Origin: Alteribacter natronophilus
GTDB taxonomy: Bacteria > Bacillota > Bacilli > Bacillales > Salisediminibacteriaceae
NCBI RefSeq assembly: GCF_006007885.1
Contig: NZ_VCRO01000007.1
Coordinates: forward strand, 1-64,000
Direction: 5' to 3'
Length of the DNA: 64,000 nucleotides
Shown here: piece by piece, positions 28,273 through 36,720 of the stretch
How the letters are laid out: every line of letters starts with the position of its first letter
Position numbering within the stretch: the stretch's first letter is position 1
Position numbers and translations under genes: made by a program
The notes under the pieces: generated by a model
The model's input: only the letters and a program-made list of their open reading frames with translations
Databases searched by the model: none
Told to the model about the DNA's origin: nothing

Positions 28273-28344
28273 TAAAACACCTGCAGCACACGGCTGGAGA
28301 AGTTGGTTTTTAAGAGGAGGGAAGGACTTCACGTCCTGATCGTC

Positions 28345-28881
28345 ATGGAGAAAAATTGGTTTGTTGTCCACACCTATTCAGGTTATGAGAATAAAGTAAA
28401 AACGAACCTGGAGAAGCGTGTTGAGTCGATGGACATGACCGACAAGATCTTCCGGGTTCTTGTTCCTGTTGAAGAGGAAACGGAGATTAAGAATGGAAAG
28501 AGCAAGCAGGTTACCAAAAAGGTCTTTCCGGGTTATGTTATCGTAGAAATGGTTATGACGGATGATTCCTGGTACGTTGTCCGCAACACGCCGGGTGTAA
28601 CCGGGTTTGTCGGTTCTGCAGGAGCAGGATCAAAGCCGACACCGCTTCTTCCTGAAGAAGTGGATGCTATTCTGCGTCAAATGGGTGTTGAACAGCCGAA
28701 AGCGGAAGTTGACTTCGAGATCAAGGAACCTGTCAAGGTTAAAGAAGGTCCGTTTGCCAACTTCATCGGTACGGTTGAAGACATTTTCGCCGAAAAGCAG
28801 AAACTCAAAGTTCACGTCAACATGTTCGGCCGTGAAACACCGGTTGAACTTGAATTCAATCAAGTCGAAAAAGTCCAGTAA
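28345..28881 (+). CDS. nusG: Transcription termination/antitermination factor NusG
   Basis: A 178-aa elongation factor. The NGN domain (WFVVHTYSGYENKVK to FVGSAGAGSKP) binds RNA polymerase; the KOW domain (about 125-175) contacts S10 or other partners. ATG 28345 gives the standard N-terminus, but the only good ribosome site, GAGGAGGG, is about 24 nt upstream. A 5-bp hairpin AGGAC/GTCCT (28323-28337) between them would shorten the effective distance to a normal one. Confidence 0.96.
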   Translation: MEKNWFVVHTYSGYENKVKTNLEKRVESMDMTDKIFRVLVPVEEETEIKNGKSKQVTKKVFPGYVIVEMVMTDDSWYVVRNTPGVTGFVGSAGAGSKPTPLLPEEVDAILRQMGVEQPKAEVDFEIKEPVKVKEGPFANFIGTVEDIFAEKQKLKVHVNMFGRETPVELEFNQVEKVQ

Positions 28882-28950
28882 ATCTTTCCAGGGAGCTGAA
28901 GGATTCGGCGAAGCCTTATCCGCACTACCCAAAACGATTTTTAAAAGGAC

Positions 28951-28979
28951 TTGCGATCTGTTTTTGAAAGTGATAAAAT
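28951..28979 (+). promoter_or_regulatory. Sigma-A promoter of rplK-rplA
   Basis: TTGCGA (28951-28956), a 17-bp spacer and TAAAAT (28974-28979). The start near 28986 would put the hairpin at 28997-29021 within the first 35 nt of the transcript. Confidence 0.7.
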
Positions 28980-28996
28980 TTGAATGTTGTTAATGA

Positions 28997-29021
28997 CGTG
29001 AACATCATGTTCACGTTTTTT
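28997..29021 (+). terminator. Terminator-like hairpin between nusG and rplK
   Basis: CGTGAAC (28997-29003) pairs with GTTCACG (29009-29015), loop ATCAT, followed by six T residues. It can end nusG transcripts but also lies inside the leader made from the promoter at 28951-28979. Confidence 0.85.
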
Positions 29022-29097
29022 CCTGCAATCATGCAGATATGAGTGGGAGGGCATCATGCCCGGTTTACCACATCACGGACTTAAGGAGGTGTGTCGC

Positions 29098-29523
29098 GTG
29101 GCTAAAAAGGTCATTAAAGTTGTAAAACTTCAAATCCCAGCTGGTAAAGCAAACCCAGCACCGCCAGTAGGGCCGGCGCTTGGTCAGGCTGGAGTAAACA
29201 TCATGGGATTCTGTAAAGAATTTAACGCTCGTACACAGGAACAAGCGGGCTTAATTATTCCGGTTGAAATCACGGTATTTGAAGACCGTTCATTTACATT
29301 TATCACAAAAACTCCACCGGCTGCAGTTCTTCTGAAGAAAGCAGCAGGAATCGAATCCGGTTCCGGGGAGCCGCACAAGGTGAAAGTGGCAACAGTGAGT
29401 CGTGATAAAGTACGTGAAATTGCGGAAACAAAGATGCCTGACCTCAACGCAGCTGATGTAGAATCAGCTATGCGTATGGTTGAAGGTACTGCCCGCAGTA
29501 TGGGTATCACGGTCGAAGGTTAA
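29098..29523 (+). CDS. rplK: 50S ribosomal protein L11
   Basis: A 141-aa protein of the GTPase-associated centre, also needed for RelA activation. The N-terminal domain has [22 protein letters not shown]; the C-terminal domain binds 23S rRNA near position 1070. GTG 29098 stands after TTAAGGAGGTG; the in-frame ORF from 29056 is an upstream extension without a ribosome site. Confidence 0.97.
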   Translation: MAKKVIKVVKLQIPAGKANPAPPVGPALGQAGVNIMGFCKEFNARTQEQAGLIIPVEITVFEDRSFTFITKTPPAAVLLKKAAGIESGSGEPHKVKVATVSRDKVREIAETKMPDLNAADVESAMRMVEGTARSMGITVEG

Positions 29524-29557
29524 TCTTAAGGTTAATTGAACCCATGAACCGTCATTG

Positions 29558-29642
29558 AGGTTGCGAAGCGGGATCCGTCCCGCCCGGCTGCGTGTGCCGT
29601 GTTCCTTTACAGGACACAGCGCCCGCTCCGGGGTCGCAGCCT
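29558..29642 (+). promoter_or_regulatory. Structured intercistronic leader before rplA
   Basis: AGGTTGCGA (29558-29566) pairs with TCGCAGCCT (29634-29642) to close a multi-branched element. Inside are the perfect hairpin GCGGGA/TCCCGC (29568-29583) and a second hairpin around GTGTTCC/GGACAC. A feedback site for L1 is the natural guess; the known L1 target fold was not confirmed by eye. Confidence 0.5.
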
Positions 29643-29692
29643 TTATTAGTGGGAGGTCTAACCGCTAAAACCACAATCAAGGAGGAAATAAC

Positions 29693-30388
29693 ATGGCTAA
29701 GAATGGCAAAAAGTTTGAAGATGCTCAGAAGCTTGTTGACCGCGAAAAAGCGTACGAAGCTCGCGAAGCACTTGAACTTGTTAAGAAAACAGCAACAGCT
29801 AACTTTGACGAAACAGTAGAAATGGCTGCCCGTCTTGGAGTAGATCCTAAGAAAGCGGACCAGCAGATCCGCGGCGCAGTTGTTCTTCCAAACGGAACGG
29901 GTAAAACCCAGCGTGTCCTTGTTTTCGCGAAAGGCGAAAAAGCCAAGGAAGCGGAAGCTGCAGGAGCGGACTACGTAGGTGAGGAAGACATGATCAACAA
30001 AATCAACCAGGGATGGTTTGACTTCGACGTAGTCGTTGCCACTCCGGACATGATGGCCCAGGTTGGTAAACTCGGTCGTGTGCTTGGACCAAAAGGTCTT
30101 ATGCCGAACCCGAAAACCGGTACTGTAACGTTTGACGTAGAAAAAGCTGTAAACGAAATTAAAGCGGGTAAAGTTGAGTACCGCGTTGATAAATCCGGGA
30201 ACATCCACGTTCCAATCGGAAAAGTATCCTTTGACGCTGACAAGCTTGAAGAGAACTTCCGCACAATGGTTGACACTCTTATCAAAGCGAAGCCGGCTGC
30301 ATCCAAGGGAACTTACATGCGTAACGTGTCCGTTGCATCTACAATGGGCCCTGGCGTGAAAGTAAACGCGTCCGCTTTTAAACTTTAA
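29693..30388 (+). CDS. rplA: 50S ribosomal protein L1
   Basis: A 231-aa protein of the L1 stalk, which moves deacylated tRNA out of the E site; in many bacteria it also represses its own mRNA. The family signature [18 protein letters not shown] is present. ATG 29693 follows AAGGAGG. A structured element precedes it in the 169-nt gap after rplK. Confidence 0.97.
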   Translation: MAKNGKKFEDAQKLVDREKAYEAREALELVKKTATANFDETVEMAARLGVDPKKADQQIRGAVVLPNGTGKTQRVLVFAKGEKAKEAEAAGADYVGEEDMINKINQGWFDFDVVVATPDMMAQVGKLGRVLGPKGLMPNPKTGTVTFDVEKAVNEIKAGKVEYRVDKSGNIHVPIGKVSFDADKLEENFRTMVDTLIKAKPAASKGTYMRNVSVASTMGPGVKVNASAFKL

Positions 30389-30400
30389 TCAAATAAGCAG

Positions 30401-30429
30401 TTGACTTCCCCTTTTCAGGGCGATATACT
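30401..30429 (+). promoter_or_regulatory. Sigma-A promoter of rplJ-rplL
   Basis: TTGACT (30401-30406), a 17-bp spacer and TATACT (30424-30429), starting 12 nt after the rplA stop. It drives the L10 leader. Confidence 0.88.
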
Positions 30430-30462
30430 GTTTTCTAGTGATTAAAATTTAATCAGTAAATC

Positions 30463-30600
30463 ATACCGCAGACAGCAGGAGCGGCTTGCCGCTTAATACC
30501 CTGCCGAGGTGAAATGCCGATCAGAATCCTGTGAGTCAATCACAGGTTACCGATACGTGTGCCTCCATGTCTGCAAAGACCTGGAGGCCTTTTTATTTCT
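30463..30600 (+). promoter_or_regulatory. Ribosomal protein L10 leader (L10/L12 autoregulatory RNA)
   Basis: The 138-nt segment resembles the Firmicute L10 leader. It has a multi-helix part containing CCTGCCGAGGTGAAATGCCGA and the hairpin CTGTGA/TCACAG (near 30529-30544), then a terminator. Binding of L10(L12)4 would favour termination and lower rplJ-rplL expression. Identification rests on position, architecture and remembered similarity to the B. subtilis leader. Confidence 0.85.
30561..30594 (+). terminator. Attenuator terminator of the L10 leader
   Basis: GCCTCCATGTCT (30561-30572) pairs with AGACCTGGAGGC (30577-30588), loop GCAA, followed by CTTTTT. It lies 55 nt before rplJ. Confidence 0.9.
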
Positions 30601-30648
30601 CCCAGTTAAGGTATGAATCCTTGATTCTACAGGAGGTGTAAGTACAGG

Positions 30649-31149
30649 ATGAGCGCAGTGATTGAACAGAAGAAACAGGTCGTTGATGAAATTGCAGCGA
30701 AACTGAAAGAAAGCCAGTCTACAATCGTGGTTGATTACCGCGGACTTGACGTGGCGGAAGTAACTGAACTTCGTAAACAGCTTCGTGAAGAAGGCGTTGA
30801 CTTCAAAGTTTACAAAAACACGATGACGCGCCGCGCGACAGCAGAAGCCGGCCTTTCAGAGCTTGATGAACAGCTTAAAGGACCGACTGCGATCGCGTTC
30901 AGTAACGATGATGTAATCGCTCCTGCACGAATTCTTAACAAATTCGCAAAGGATCACGATGCACTTGAAATCAAAGCGGGTGTAATCGAAGGCCGCGTTG
31001 CAACTCTTGAGGAAATCAAGGCTATTGCAGAACTGCCTTCCCGCGATGGTCTGCTTGGAATGCTTCTCAGCGTTATGCAGGCTCCAATCCGCAACTTTGC
31101 CCTTGCTACAAAGGCGGTTGCAGAGCAGAAAGAAGAACAGGGCGCGTAA
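30649..31149 (+). CDS. rplJ: 50S ribosomal protein L10
   Basis: A 166-aa base of the ribosomal stalk. The N-terminal globular domain ([19 protein letters not shown]) binds 23S rRNA; the C-terminal helix carries L7/L12 dimers. It is the first gene after the L10 leader, so its complex with L12 is the probable repressor. ATG 30649 follows AGGAGGTG at 10 nt. Confidence 0.97.
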   Translation: MSAVIEQKKQVVDEIAAKLKESQSTIVVDYRGLDVAEVTELRKQLREEGVDFKVYKNTMTRRATAEAGLSELDEQLKGPTAIAFSNDDVIAPARILNKFAKDHDALEIKAGVIEGRVATLEEIKAIAELPSRDGLLGMLLSVMQAPIRNFALATKAVAEQKEEQGA

Positions 31150-31209
31150 ATTCAGCCGCCTGACAGCTTAAAAATCACAAGTAATACACTAAATAGGAGG
31201 AACGACAAA

Positions 31210-31572
31210 ATGACTAAAGAGCAAATTATCGATGCGATTAAAGAAATGTCTGTTTTGGAACTTAACGACCTCGTTAAAGCAATTGAGGAAGAATTCGGAG
31301 TAGAAGCTGCAGCTCCTGTAGCAGTAGCTGGCGGTGGCGCTGGTGAAGCTGCTGAAGAACAAACTGAGTTCGACGTAGTCCTTGAGTCTGCTGGAAGCTC
31401 TAAGATCGGCGTAATTAAAGTGGTTCGCGAAATCACTGGCCTTGGTCTTAAAGATGCAAAAGCTCTTGTTGACGGCGCGCCTGCACCAGTAAAAGAAGGC
31501 GTATCGAAAGAAGATGCTGAAGAAATGAAAGCTAAGCTTGAAGAAGCTGGCGCTTCTATCGAACTTAAGTAA
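31210..31572 (+). CDS. rplL: 50S ribosomal protein L7/L12
   Basis: A 120-aa stalk protein recruiting translation factors. The N-terminal dimerisation helices are followed by an Ala/Gly-rich hinge (about 38-50) and a globular C-terminal domain with [19 protein letters not shown]. It follows rplJ after 60 nt and is closed by a strong terminator. Confidence 0.98.
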   Translation: MTKEQIIDAIKEMSVLELNDLVKAIEEEFGVEAAAPVAVAGGGAGEAAEEQTEFDVVLESAGSSKIGVIKVVREITGLGLKDAKALVDGAPAPVKEGVSKEDAEEMKAKLEEAGASIELK

Positions 31573-31590
31573 GATCTGCTCTTACGGCAG

Positions 31591-31626
31591 AAAGCCCGCT
31601 TTGGTAACCCCAAAGCGGGCTTTTTT
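31591..31626 (+). terminator. Intrinsic terminator after rplL
   Basis: AAAGCCCGCTTTGG (31591-31604) pairs with its complement (31610-31623), and the T-run extends to 31626. Confidence 0.93.
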
Positions 31627-31722
31627 AACCCGGTGAAATGATGGAGCTGCTCCTTCCGGAAGGGGTTATTAAAGGCTGCTGCTGAATTACCCCCTATGCG
31701 GAAAGGTTCCTGTTTTATTACG

Positions 31723-31748
31723 CTGCAGGCGGGCGCTTTCCGCGGGCA
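31723..31748 (-). repeat. Loose end of the dispersed palindromic repeat
   Basis: CTGCAGGCGGGCGCTTTCCG (31723-31742) and the next bases CGGGCA match the reverse complement of the right end of copy A with about two differences. The rest of the element is missing here. It lies about 100 bp before copy B in the 504-bp gap between rplL and the methyltransferase gene. Confidence 0.65.
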
Positions 31749-31851
31749 ACGCCTTTCCTTTCCGGCTTTCTAATAGAAAGAATAGATACGGTGATTCCAT
31801 GTTAGGACAGCCTTTAGTATCTTAAAACGGCAGTAATAGAATTTGAAAAAA

Positions 31852-31981
31852 TGAAGCGCAGCCGGTCGCCGGCAGTGAGACTCCTGCGGCAGACGGGGCC
31901 AGGGGGAGACACCCCGCAGGGCGGAAGCCCGAGGAGGCTCCCCGGACCGCCGCGGAAAGCGAATGGACGGCGTTCGGCGGA
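31852..31981 (+). repeat. Dispersed palindromic repeat, copy B
   Basis: Very similar to the reverse complement of copy C: both run GGCAGTGAGACTCCTGCGGC, then ACCCCGCAGGGCG-like, CCCGAGGAGGCTC, CGCGGAAAGCGAA and GGACGGCG in the same order. It lies in the gap after rplL. Nothing else identifiable occupies 31627-32130 apart from a loose end and a GGCAC/GTGCC hairpin near 32050-32075. Confidence 0.85.
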
Positions 31982-32130
31982 GCGTTGATTCAACCGGAGG
32001 TATATTCACTTCTAAACATGTAAGAATGAATGAAGCAGGATTCGCATTGGCACTGCAGTGATATCTGCAGGGTGCCGTGTGGTGGAGCTTTTATAAATCT
32101 CATCTAATCAGAACAGTGGGGTGAAAAGAA

Positions 32131-32739
32131 ATGGGGCACTATTACTCGGAAAAACCGGATGTGGAAAGCAGTCCGGCACAGGTGAAGGTCACCATCCGCG
32201 GGCAGGAACTTTCCTTCCTTTCCGACAGAGGGGTGTTCTCCAGGGGCGATCTGGATTTTGGAACCCGCACACTACTGGAAGCTTTTGAACTTCCGGAAAC
32301 GGAAGGTCCGATTGCAGACATCGGCTGCGGCTGGGGGCCGATCGGGATCACACTCGCCTCCGAATTCAGAGGCCGCTCATTTCTCATGGGGGATATTAAC
32401 GAGCGGGCTGTAAGTCTTGCAAAAAGAAACGCTGAGAAAAACGGGGTGAGCGGGAACACCGATATTATAGTAAGTTCGCTGTTTTCCGCTGTCGATACAG
32501 AGGGTTTTGCAGCGATTCTCACCAACCCGCCGATCCGTGCGGGGAAACAGGTTGTTCACCAACTTTTTGAAGATGCTTTCTCCCGCCTGAAGGGAGGAGG
32601 GGACCTCTGGGTTGTAATCAGGAAAAAGCAGGGGGCACCATCGGCCGGGAAGAAACTCGAAGAGCTTTTTGGAGATGGGCAGGTTCAGGTCGTCACGAAG
32701 GAAAAAGGGTATTTTATCTTCCGTGCCCAAAAGGTTTGA
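32131..32739 (+). CDS. Class I SAM-dependent methyltransferase (RsmC-like, YbxB family)
   Basis: A 202-aa methyltransferase with SAM motif IADIGCGWGPIG (about 62-73) and the catalytic NPPIRAG loop, characteristic of enzymes that methylate exocyclic amines of guanine in rRNA. It matches the C-terminal half of E. coli RsmC and the B. subtilis gene directly upstream of rpoB. The actual substrate in Bacillus is unproven. ATG 32131 follows GGGGTG. Confidence 0.9.
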   Translation: MGHYYSEKPDVESSPAQVKVTIRGQELSFLSDRGVFSRGDLDFGTRTLLEAFELPETEGPIADIGCGWGPIGITLASEFRGRSFLMGDINERAVSLAKRNAEKNGVSGNTDIIVSSLFSAVDTEGFAAILTNPPIRAGKQVVHQLFEDAFSRLKGGGDLWVVIRKKQGAPSAGKKLEELFGDGQVQVVTKEKGYFIFRAQKV

Positions 32740-33141
32740 CTCGGTATTTTGATTGTGTTAATGTTATGTAATGCGTATGAAAATGAAAATAGGATCAATG
32801 CGTTTAAATATAAGTGCTGTGTATAAAAGAGACAGTTAAGGACAGACTAGTAACGTCTTTGCTGTTTTTTTGGGGCTTAAGGCTCTGAAAATACTCTTTT
32901 TTTCAGTATGCAGTGCGCAGGTGTACATACACCGCCGGCTTGATCTGACCCGTGCCTGCTTTAGGACAGGTTTTTTGCGTGTTCTTCAGCACGCTGATCA
33001 TAGATGGGGTTTTTCATGTCTATGTTTAGCCCTGCGTTCTGTGGAAATCCGCTGTACGGCCGAGCTGCCGGCAGGCGGGGGTCCTGAAGAGGGCGCTTGC
33101 GCTTTTCTTAATAATAACGTTAGTTTTGAGGGGTGAATCAG
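32740..33141 (+). promoter_or_regulatory. Long leader of rpoB-rpoC
   Basis: The 402-bp gap before rpoB contains a TTGACT (32736-32741) without a good -10. Several T-rich hairpins follow: AGAC/GTCT leading to CTGTTTTTTT (near 32843-32873), CTGAAAA/TTTTCAG (near 32885-32908), CCTG/CAGG followed by six T (near 32955-32976), and GCGTG/CACGC (near 32977-32994). It resembles a leader with attenuation steps, but I cannot assign the mechanism. Confidence 0.4.
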
Positions 33142-36100
33142 TTGACAGGTCAACAAGTTCAGTATGGACGTCACCGCCAGAGAAGAAGTTATGCGCGAAT
33201 CAATGAAGTGCTGGAACTTCCAAACTTGATTGAAATTCAAACTGCTTCTTATCAATGGTTTCTTGATGAGGGTATCCGTGAGATGTTTCAGGACATCTCT
33301 CCAATTGAAGATTTCACAGGTAATCTGGTACTGGAGTTTATCGACTACAGTCTCGGAGAACCGAAGTACTCTGTAGAAGATTCAAAAGAGAGAGATGTAA
33401 CTTATTCTGCACCTCTTCGTGTTAAGGTCCGCCTTATTAACAAAGAGACAGGAGAAGTGAAAGAGCAGGAAGTATTCATGGGAGATTTCCCACTTATGAC
33501 CGACACAGGGACGTTTGTCATTAATGGGGCAGAGCGTGTCATCGTATCTCAGCTTGTCCGCTCCCCAAGTGTCTATTTTAATGACAAAATCGATAAAAAC
33601 GGAAAGAAGGGCTTCGGTGCAACCGTGATTCCAAACCGCGGTGCATGGCTTGAGCTTGAAACTGATGCCAAGGACGTTGTTTACGTCCGTATCGACCGTA
33701 CACGTAAAATCCCGGTAACCGTACTGCTCCGTGCTCTCGGGTTTGGGACTGATCAAGAGATCATTGACCTTCTGGGAGAAGATGAGTATCTCCGGAATTC
33801 GCTCGATAAAGACAACACAGACAGCTCTGAAAAAGCGCTTCTTGAAATCTACGAGCGGCTTCGCCCGGGAGAGCCGCCGACAGTGGAAAACGCCAAGAGT
33901 CTTCTTGAATCACGCTTCTTCGATCCGAAGCGATATGACCTGGCAAATGTCGGCCGCTACAAAATGAATAAAAAACTCCATATTAAGGACCGCCTGTTTA
34001 ATCAGCGTCTGGCAGAAACCCTGGTAGACCCTGACACAGGTGAGGTGCTTGCTGAAGAGGGTGCTGTCATTGACCGCCGTCTTCTTGACCGCCTGATTCC
34101 ATACCTCGAAAACAATGTCGGTTTTCAGCATTACACGCTTAACGGCGGAGTAGTGGACGAAGAAGAGGTGGAACTTCAGTCTGTTCTTATTTATCCGCAA
34201 AACGGGAAAGAAGATGCAGAACCAATCCGTGTAATGAGCAACGGTATGGTTGACCGCAGCGTAAAAAACATTACGCCTGCAGACATCATCTCGTCCATTA
34301 ACTATTTCTTTAACCTGCTGCACGGCGTCGGTAACACAGATGATATCGACCATCTCGGTAACCGCCGTCTTCGTTCTGTCGGCGAGCTCCTGCAGAATCA
34401 GTTCCGTATCGGGCTTTCCCGTATGGAGCGTGTCGTTCGCGAGCGTATGTCCATTCAGGATGCAAACATGATTACGCCTCAGGCGCTCATCAACATCCGA
34501 CCGGTCATCGCGTCCATTAAAGAGTTCTTCGGAAGCTCCCAGCTTTCCCAGTTCATGGACCAGACGAACCCGCTTGCCGAGCTTACACACAAGCGCCGTC
34601 TGTCTGCACTCGGACCTGGTGGTCTGACCCGTGAACGCGCCGGATTTGAAGTTCGTGACGTACACTATTCCCACTACGGGCGTATGTGTCCGATCGAAAC
34701 GCCGGAGGGACCGAACATCGGTCTGATCAACTCACTTTCCAGCTATGCGAAAGTAAACGAATTCGGCTTCATGGAAGCACCTTACCGTAAGGTTGACCAT
34801 GAAAAGGGAGCTGTATCCGCCCAAATTGATTATCTGACTGCCGACGAAGAGGACAACTATGTTGTAGCCCAGGCAAACGCCAAGCTGAACGACGATGGTT
34901 CCTTTGTTGACGATAACGTTATCTGCCGTTTCCGTGGTGATAACATCGTTGTACCAAAAGACCGTGTCGACTATATGGACGTATCACCGAAACAGGTTGT
35001 ATCGGCCGCGACAGCATGTATTCCGTTCCTTGAAAACGATGACTCCAACCGTGCCCTGATGGGAGCGAACATGCAGCGTCAGGCTGTACCGCTCATGAAT
35101 CCTGAATCCCCAATCGTGGGAACAGGCATGGAATACGTGTCTGCGAAGGATTCCGGAGCTGCCGTGATTTCCAGATCCAAAGGCCGCGTGGAACGTGTGT
35201 CCGGAAGCTACATCCAGGTCCGCCGCATTGAAGAAGTGGACGGCAAGGAAGTGGAAGGCGACGCGATCCGCTATAATCTGCAGAAATTCATTCGTTCCAA
35301 CCAGGGTACCTGCTACAACCAGCGCCCAATTGTGGAAGAGGGCAACATCGTCACAAAAGGAGAAATCCTTGCTGACGGGCCGTCCATGGAACTCGGTGAA
35401 ATGGCTCTTGGCCGTAACGTGCTCGTAGGATTTATGACATGGGACGGTTACAACTATGAGGATGCCATCATTCTCAGCGAACGCCTTGTAAAAGACGATG
35501 TATATACGTCGATTCATATTGAAGAATACGAGTCCGAAGCCCGTGATACGAAGCTTGGACCGGAAGAAATCACACGCGACATTCCAAACGTCGGTGAGGA
35601 TGCACTCCGCAACCTCGACGACCGCGGGATTATCCGTGTCGGTGCCGAAGTGAAAGACGGCGACATTCTCGTGGGTAAAGTCACGCCAAAAGGTGTAACT
35701 GAACTTACGGCAGAAGAACGCCTCCTTCACGCCATCTTCGGTGAAAAAGCACGTGAAGTGCGTGATACCTCCCTGCGTGCCCCGCACGGCGGTGACGGAA
35801 TTGTGCTTGACGTGAAAATCTTTAACCGTGAAGACGGTGATGAACTGCCTCCTGGCGTGAACCAGCTTGTACGTGTTTATATCGTACAGAAGCGTAAAAT
35901 TCACGAAGGAGACAAAATGGCCGGACGTCACGGAAACAAAGGTGTTATCTCCAGAATCCTCCCTGAGGAAGATATGCCGTACATGCCTGACGGAACACCG
36001 ATTGATATCATGCTTAACCCTCTAGGGGTACCATCACGTATGAACATCGGTCAGGTGCTTGAAATGCACCTCGGAATGGCTGCGAGAAACCTCGGCATTC

Positions 36101-36684
36101 ACGTGGCTTCACCGGTATTTGACGGTGCCCGCGAGGAAGATGTCTGGGGAACGATTTCCGAAGCCGGCATGGCTGAAGATGCGAAGACGGTCCTTTATGA
36201 CGGAAGAACCGGTGAACCGTTTGACAACCGTGTATCTGTCGGTGTGATGTACATGATTAAACTGGCACACATGGTTGACGATAAACTGCACGCCCGTTCT
36301 ACAGGGCCATATTCCCTTGTTACACAGCAGCCGCTCGGTGGTAAAGCCCAGTTCGGTGGACAGCGATTCGGGGAGATGGAGGTATGGGCACTTGAAGCCT
36401 ATGGTGCTGCCTATACACTGCAGGAAATTCTTACTGTGAAATCCGATGATGTCGTTGGACGTGTGAAAACGTATGAAGCGATTGTCAAAGGTGAAAACGT
36501 ACCTGAACCGGGAGTACCTGAATCCTTCAAAGTACTGATTAAGGAACTTCAGAGTCTCGGTATGGACGTGAAGATGCTCTCCAGTAATGAAGAGGAAATC
36601 GAAATGCTGGAGCTTGACGATGAAGAAGAACAGAACAACGACAAGCTGAACCTGAACCTCGAGTCCAGTGAATCAAACGGTTAA
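33142..36684 (+). CDS. rpoB: DNA-directed RNA polymerase beta subunit
   Basis: A 1180-aa subunit with the full conserved series. The rifampicin-pocket segment [20 protein letters not shown] and RLSALGPGG are present with the residues usual in sensitive strains. The C-terminus has [12 protein letters not shown] and [25 protein letters not shown] 33142 stands 8 nt after GAGGGG and gives the same N-terminus as B. subtilis RpoB; the in-frame GTG 33133 overlaps that site. The acidic C-terminal tail is typical of Firmicutes. Confidence 0.98.
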   Translation: MTGQQVQYGRHRQRRSYARINEVLELPNLIEIQTASYQWFLDEGIREMFQDISPIEDFTGNLVLEFIDYSLGEPKYSVEDSKERDVTYSAPLRVKVRLINKETGEVKEQEVFMGDFPLMTDTGTFVINGAERVIVSQLVRSPSVYFNDKIDKNGKKGFGATVIPNRGAWLELETDAKDVVYVRIDRTRKIPVTVLLRALGFGTDQEIIDLLGEDEYLRNSLDKDNTDSSEKALLEIYERLRPGEPPTVENAKSLLESRFFDPKRYDLANVGRYKMNKKLHIKDRLFNQRLAETLVDPDTGEVLAEEGAVIDRRLLDRLIPYLENNVGFQHYTLNGGVVDEEEVELQSVLIYPQNGKEDAEPIRVMSNGMVDRSVKNITPADIISSINYFFNLLHGVGNTDDIDHLGNRRLRSVGELLQNQFRIGLSRMERVVRERMSIQDANMITPQALINIRPVIASIKEFFGSSQLSQFMDQTNPLAELTHKRRLSALGPGGLTRERAGFEVRDVHYSHYGRMCPIETPEGPNIGLINSLSSYAKVNEFGFMEAPYRKVDHEKGAVSAQIDYLTADEEDNYVVAQANAKLNDDGSFVDDNVICRFRGDNIVVPKDRVDYMDVSPKQVVSAATACIPFLENDDSNRALMGANMQRQAVPLMNPESPIVGTGMEYVSAKDSGAAVISRSKGRVERVSGSYIQVRRIEEVDGKEVEGDAIRYNLQKFIRSNQGTCYNQRPIVEEGNIVTKGEILADGPSMELGEMALGRNVLVGFMTWDGYNYEDAIILSERLVKDDVYTSIHIEEYESEARDTKLGPEEITRDIPNVGEDALRNLDDRGIIRVGAEVKDGDILVGKVTPKGVTELTAEERLLHAIFGEKAREVRDTSLRAPHGGDGIVLDVKIFNREDGDELPPGVNQLVRVYIVQKRKIHEGDKMAGRHGNKGVISRILPEEDMPYMPDGTPIDIMLNPLGVPSRMNIGQVLEMHLGMAARNLGIHVASPVFDGAREEDVWGTISEAGMAEDAKTVLYDGRTGEPFDNRVSVGVMYMIKLAHMVDDKLHARSTGPYSLVTQQPLGGKAQFGGQRFGEMEVWALEAYGAAYTLQEILTVKSDDVVGRVKTYEAIVKGENVPEPGVPESFKVLIKELQSLGMDVKMLSSNEEEIEMLELDDEEEQNNDKLNLNLESSESNG

Positions 36685-36720
36685 TGGCAGATCCTGAAAG
36701 TCGAAAGGGAGGTTGGCCCC

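Noticed and set aside
33910-35931. Long minus-strand frames opposite rpoB
   Set aside because: Same reason: shadow frames of rpoB codon bias.
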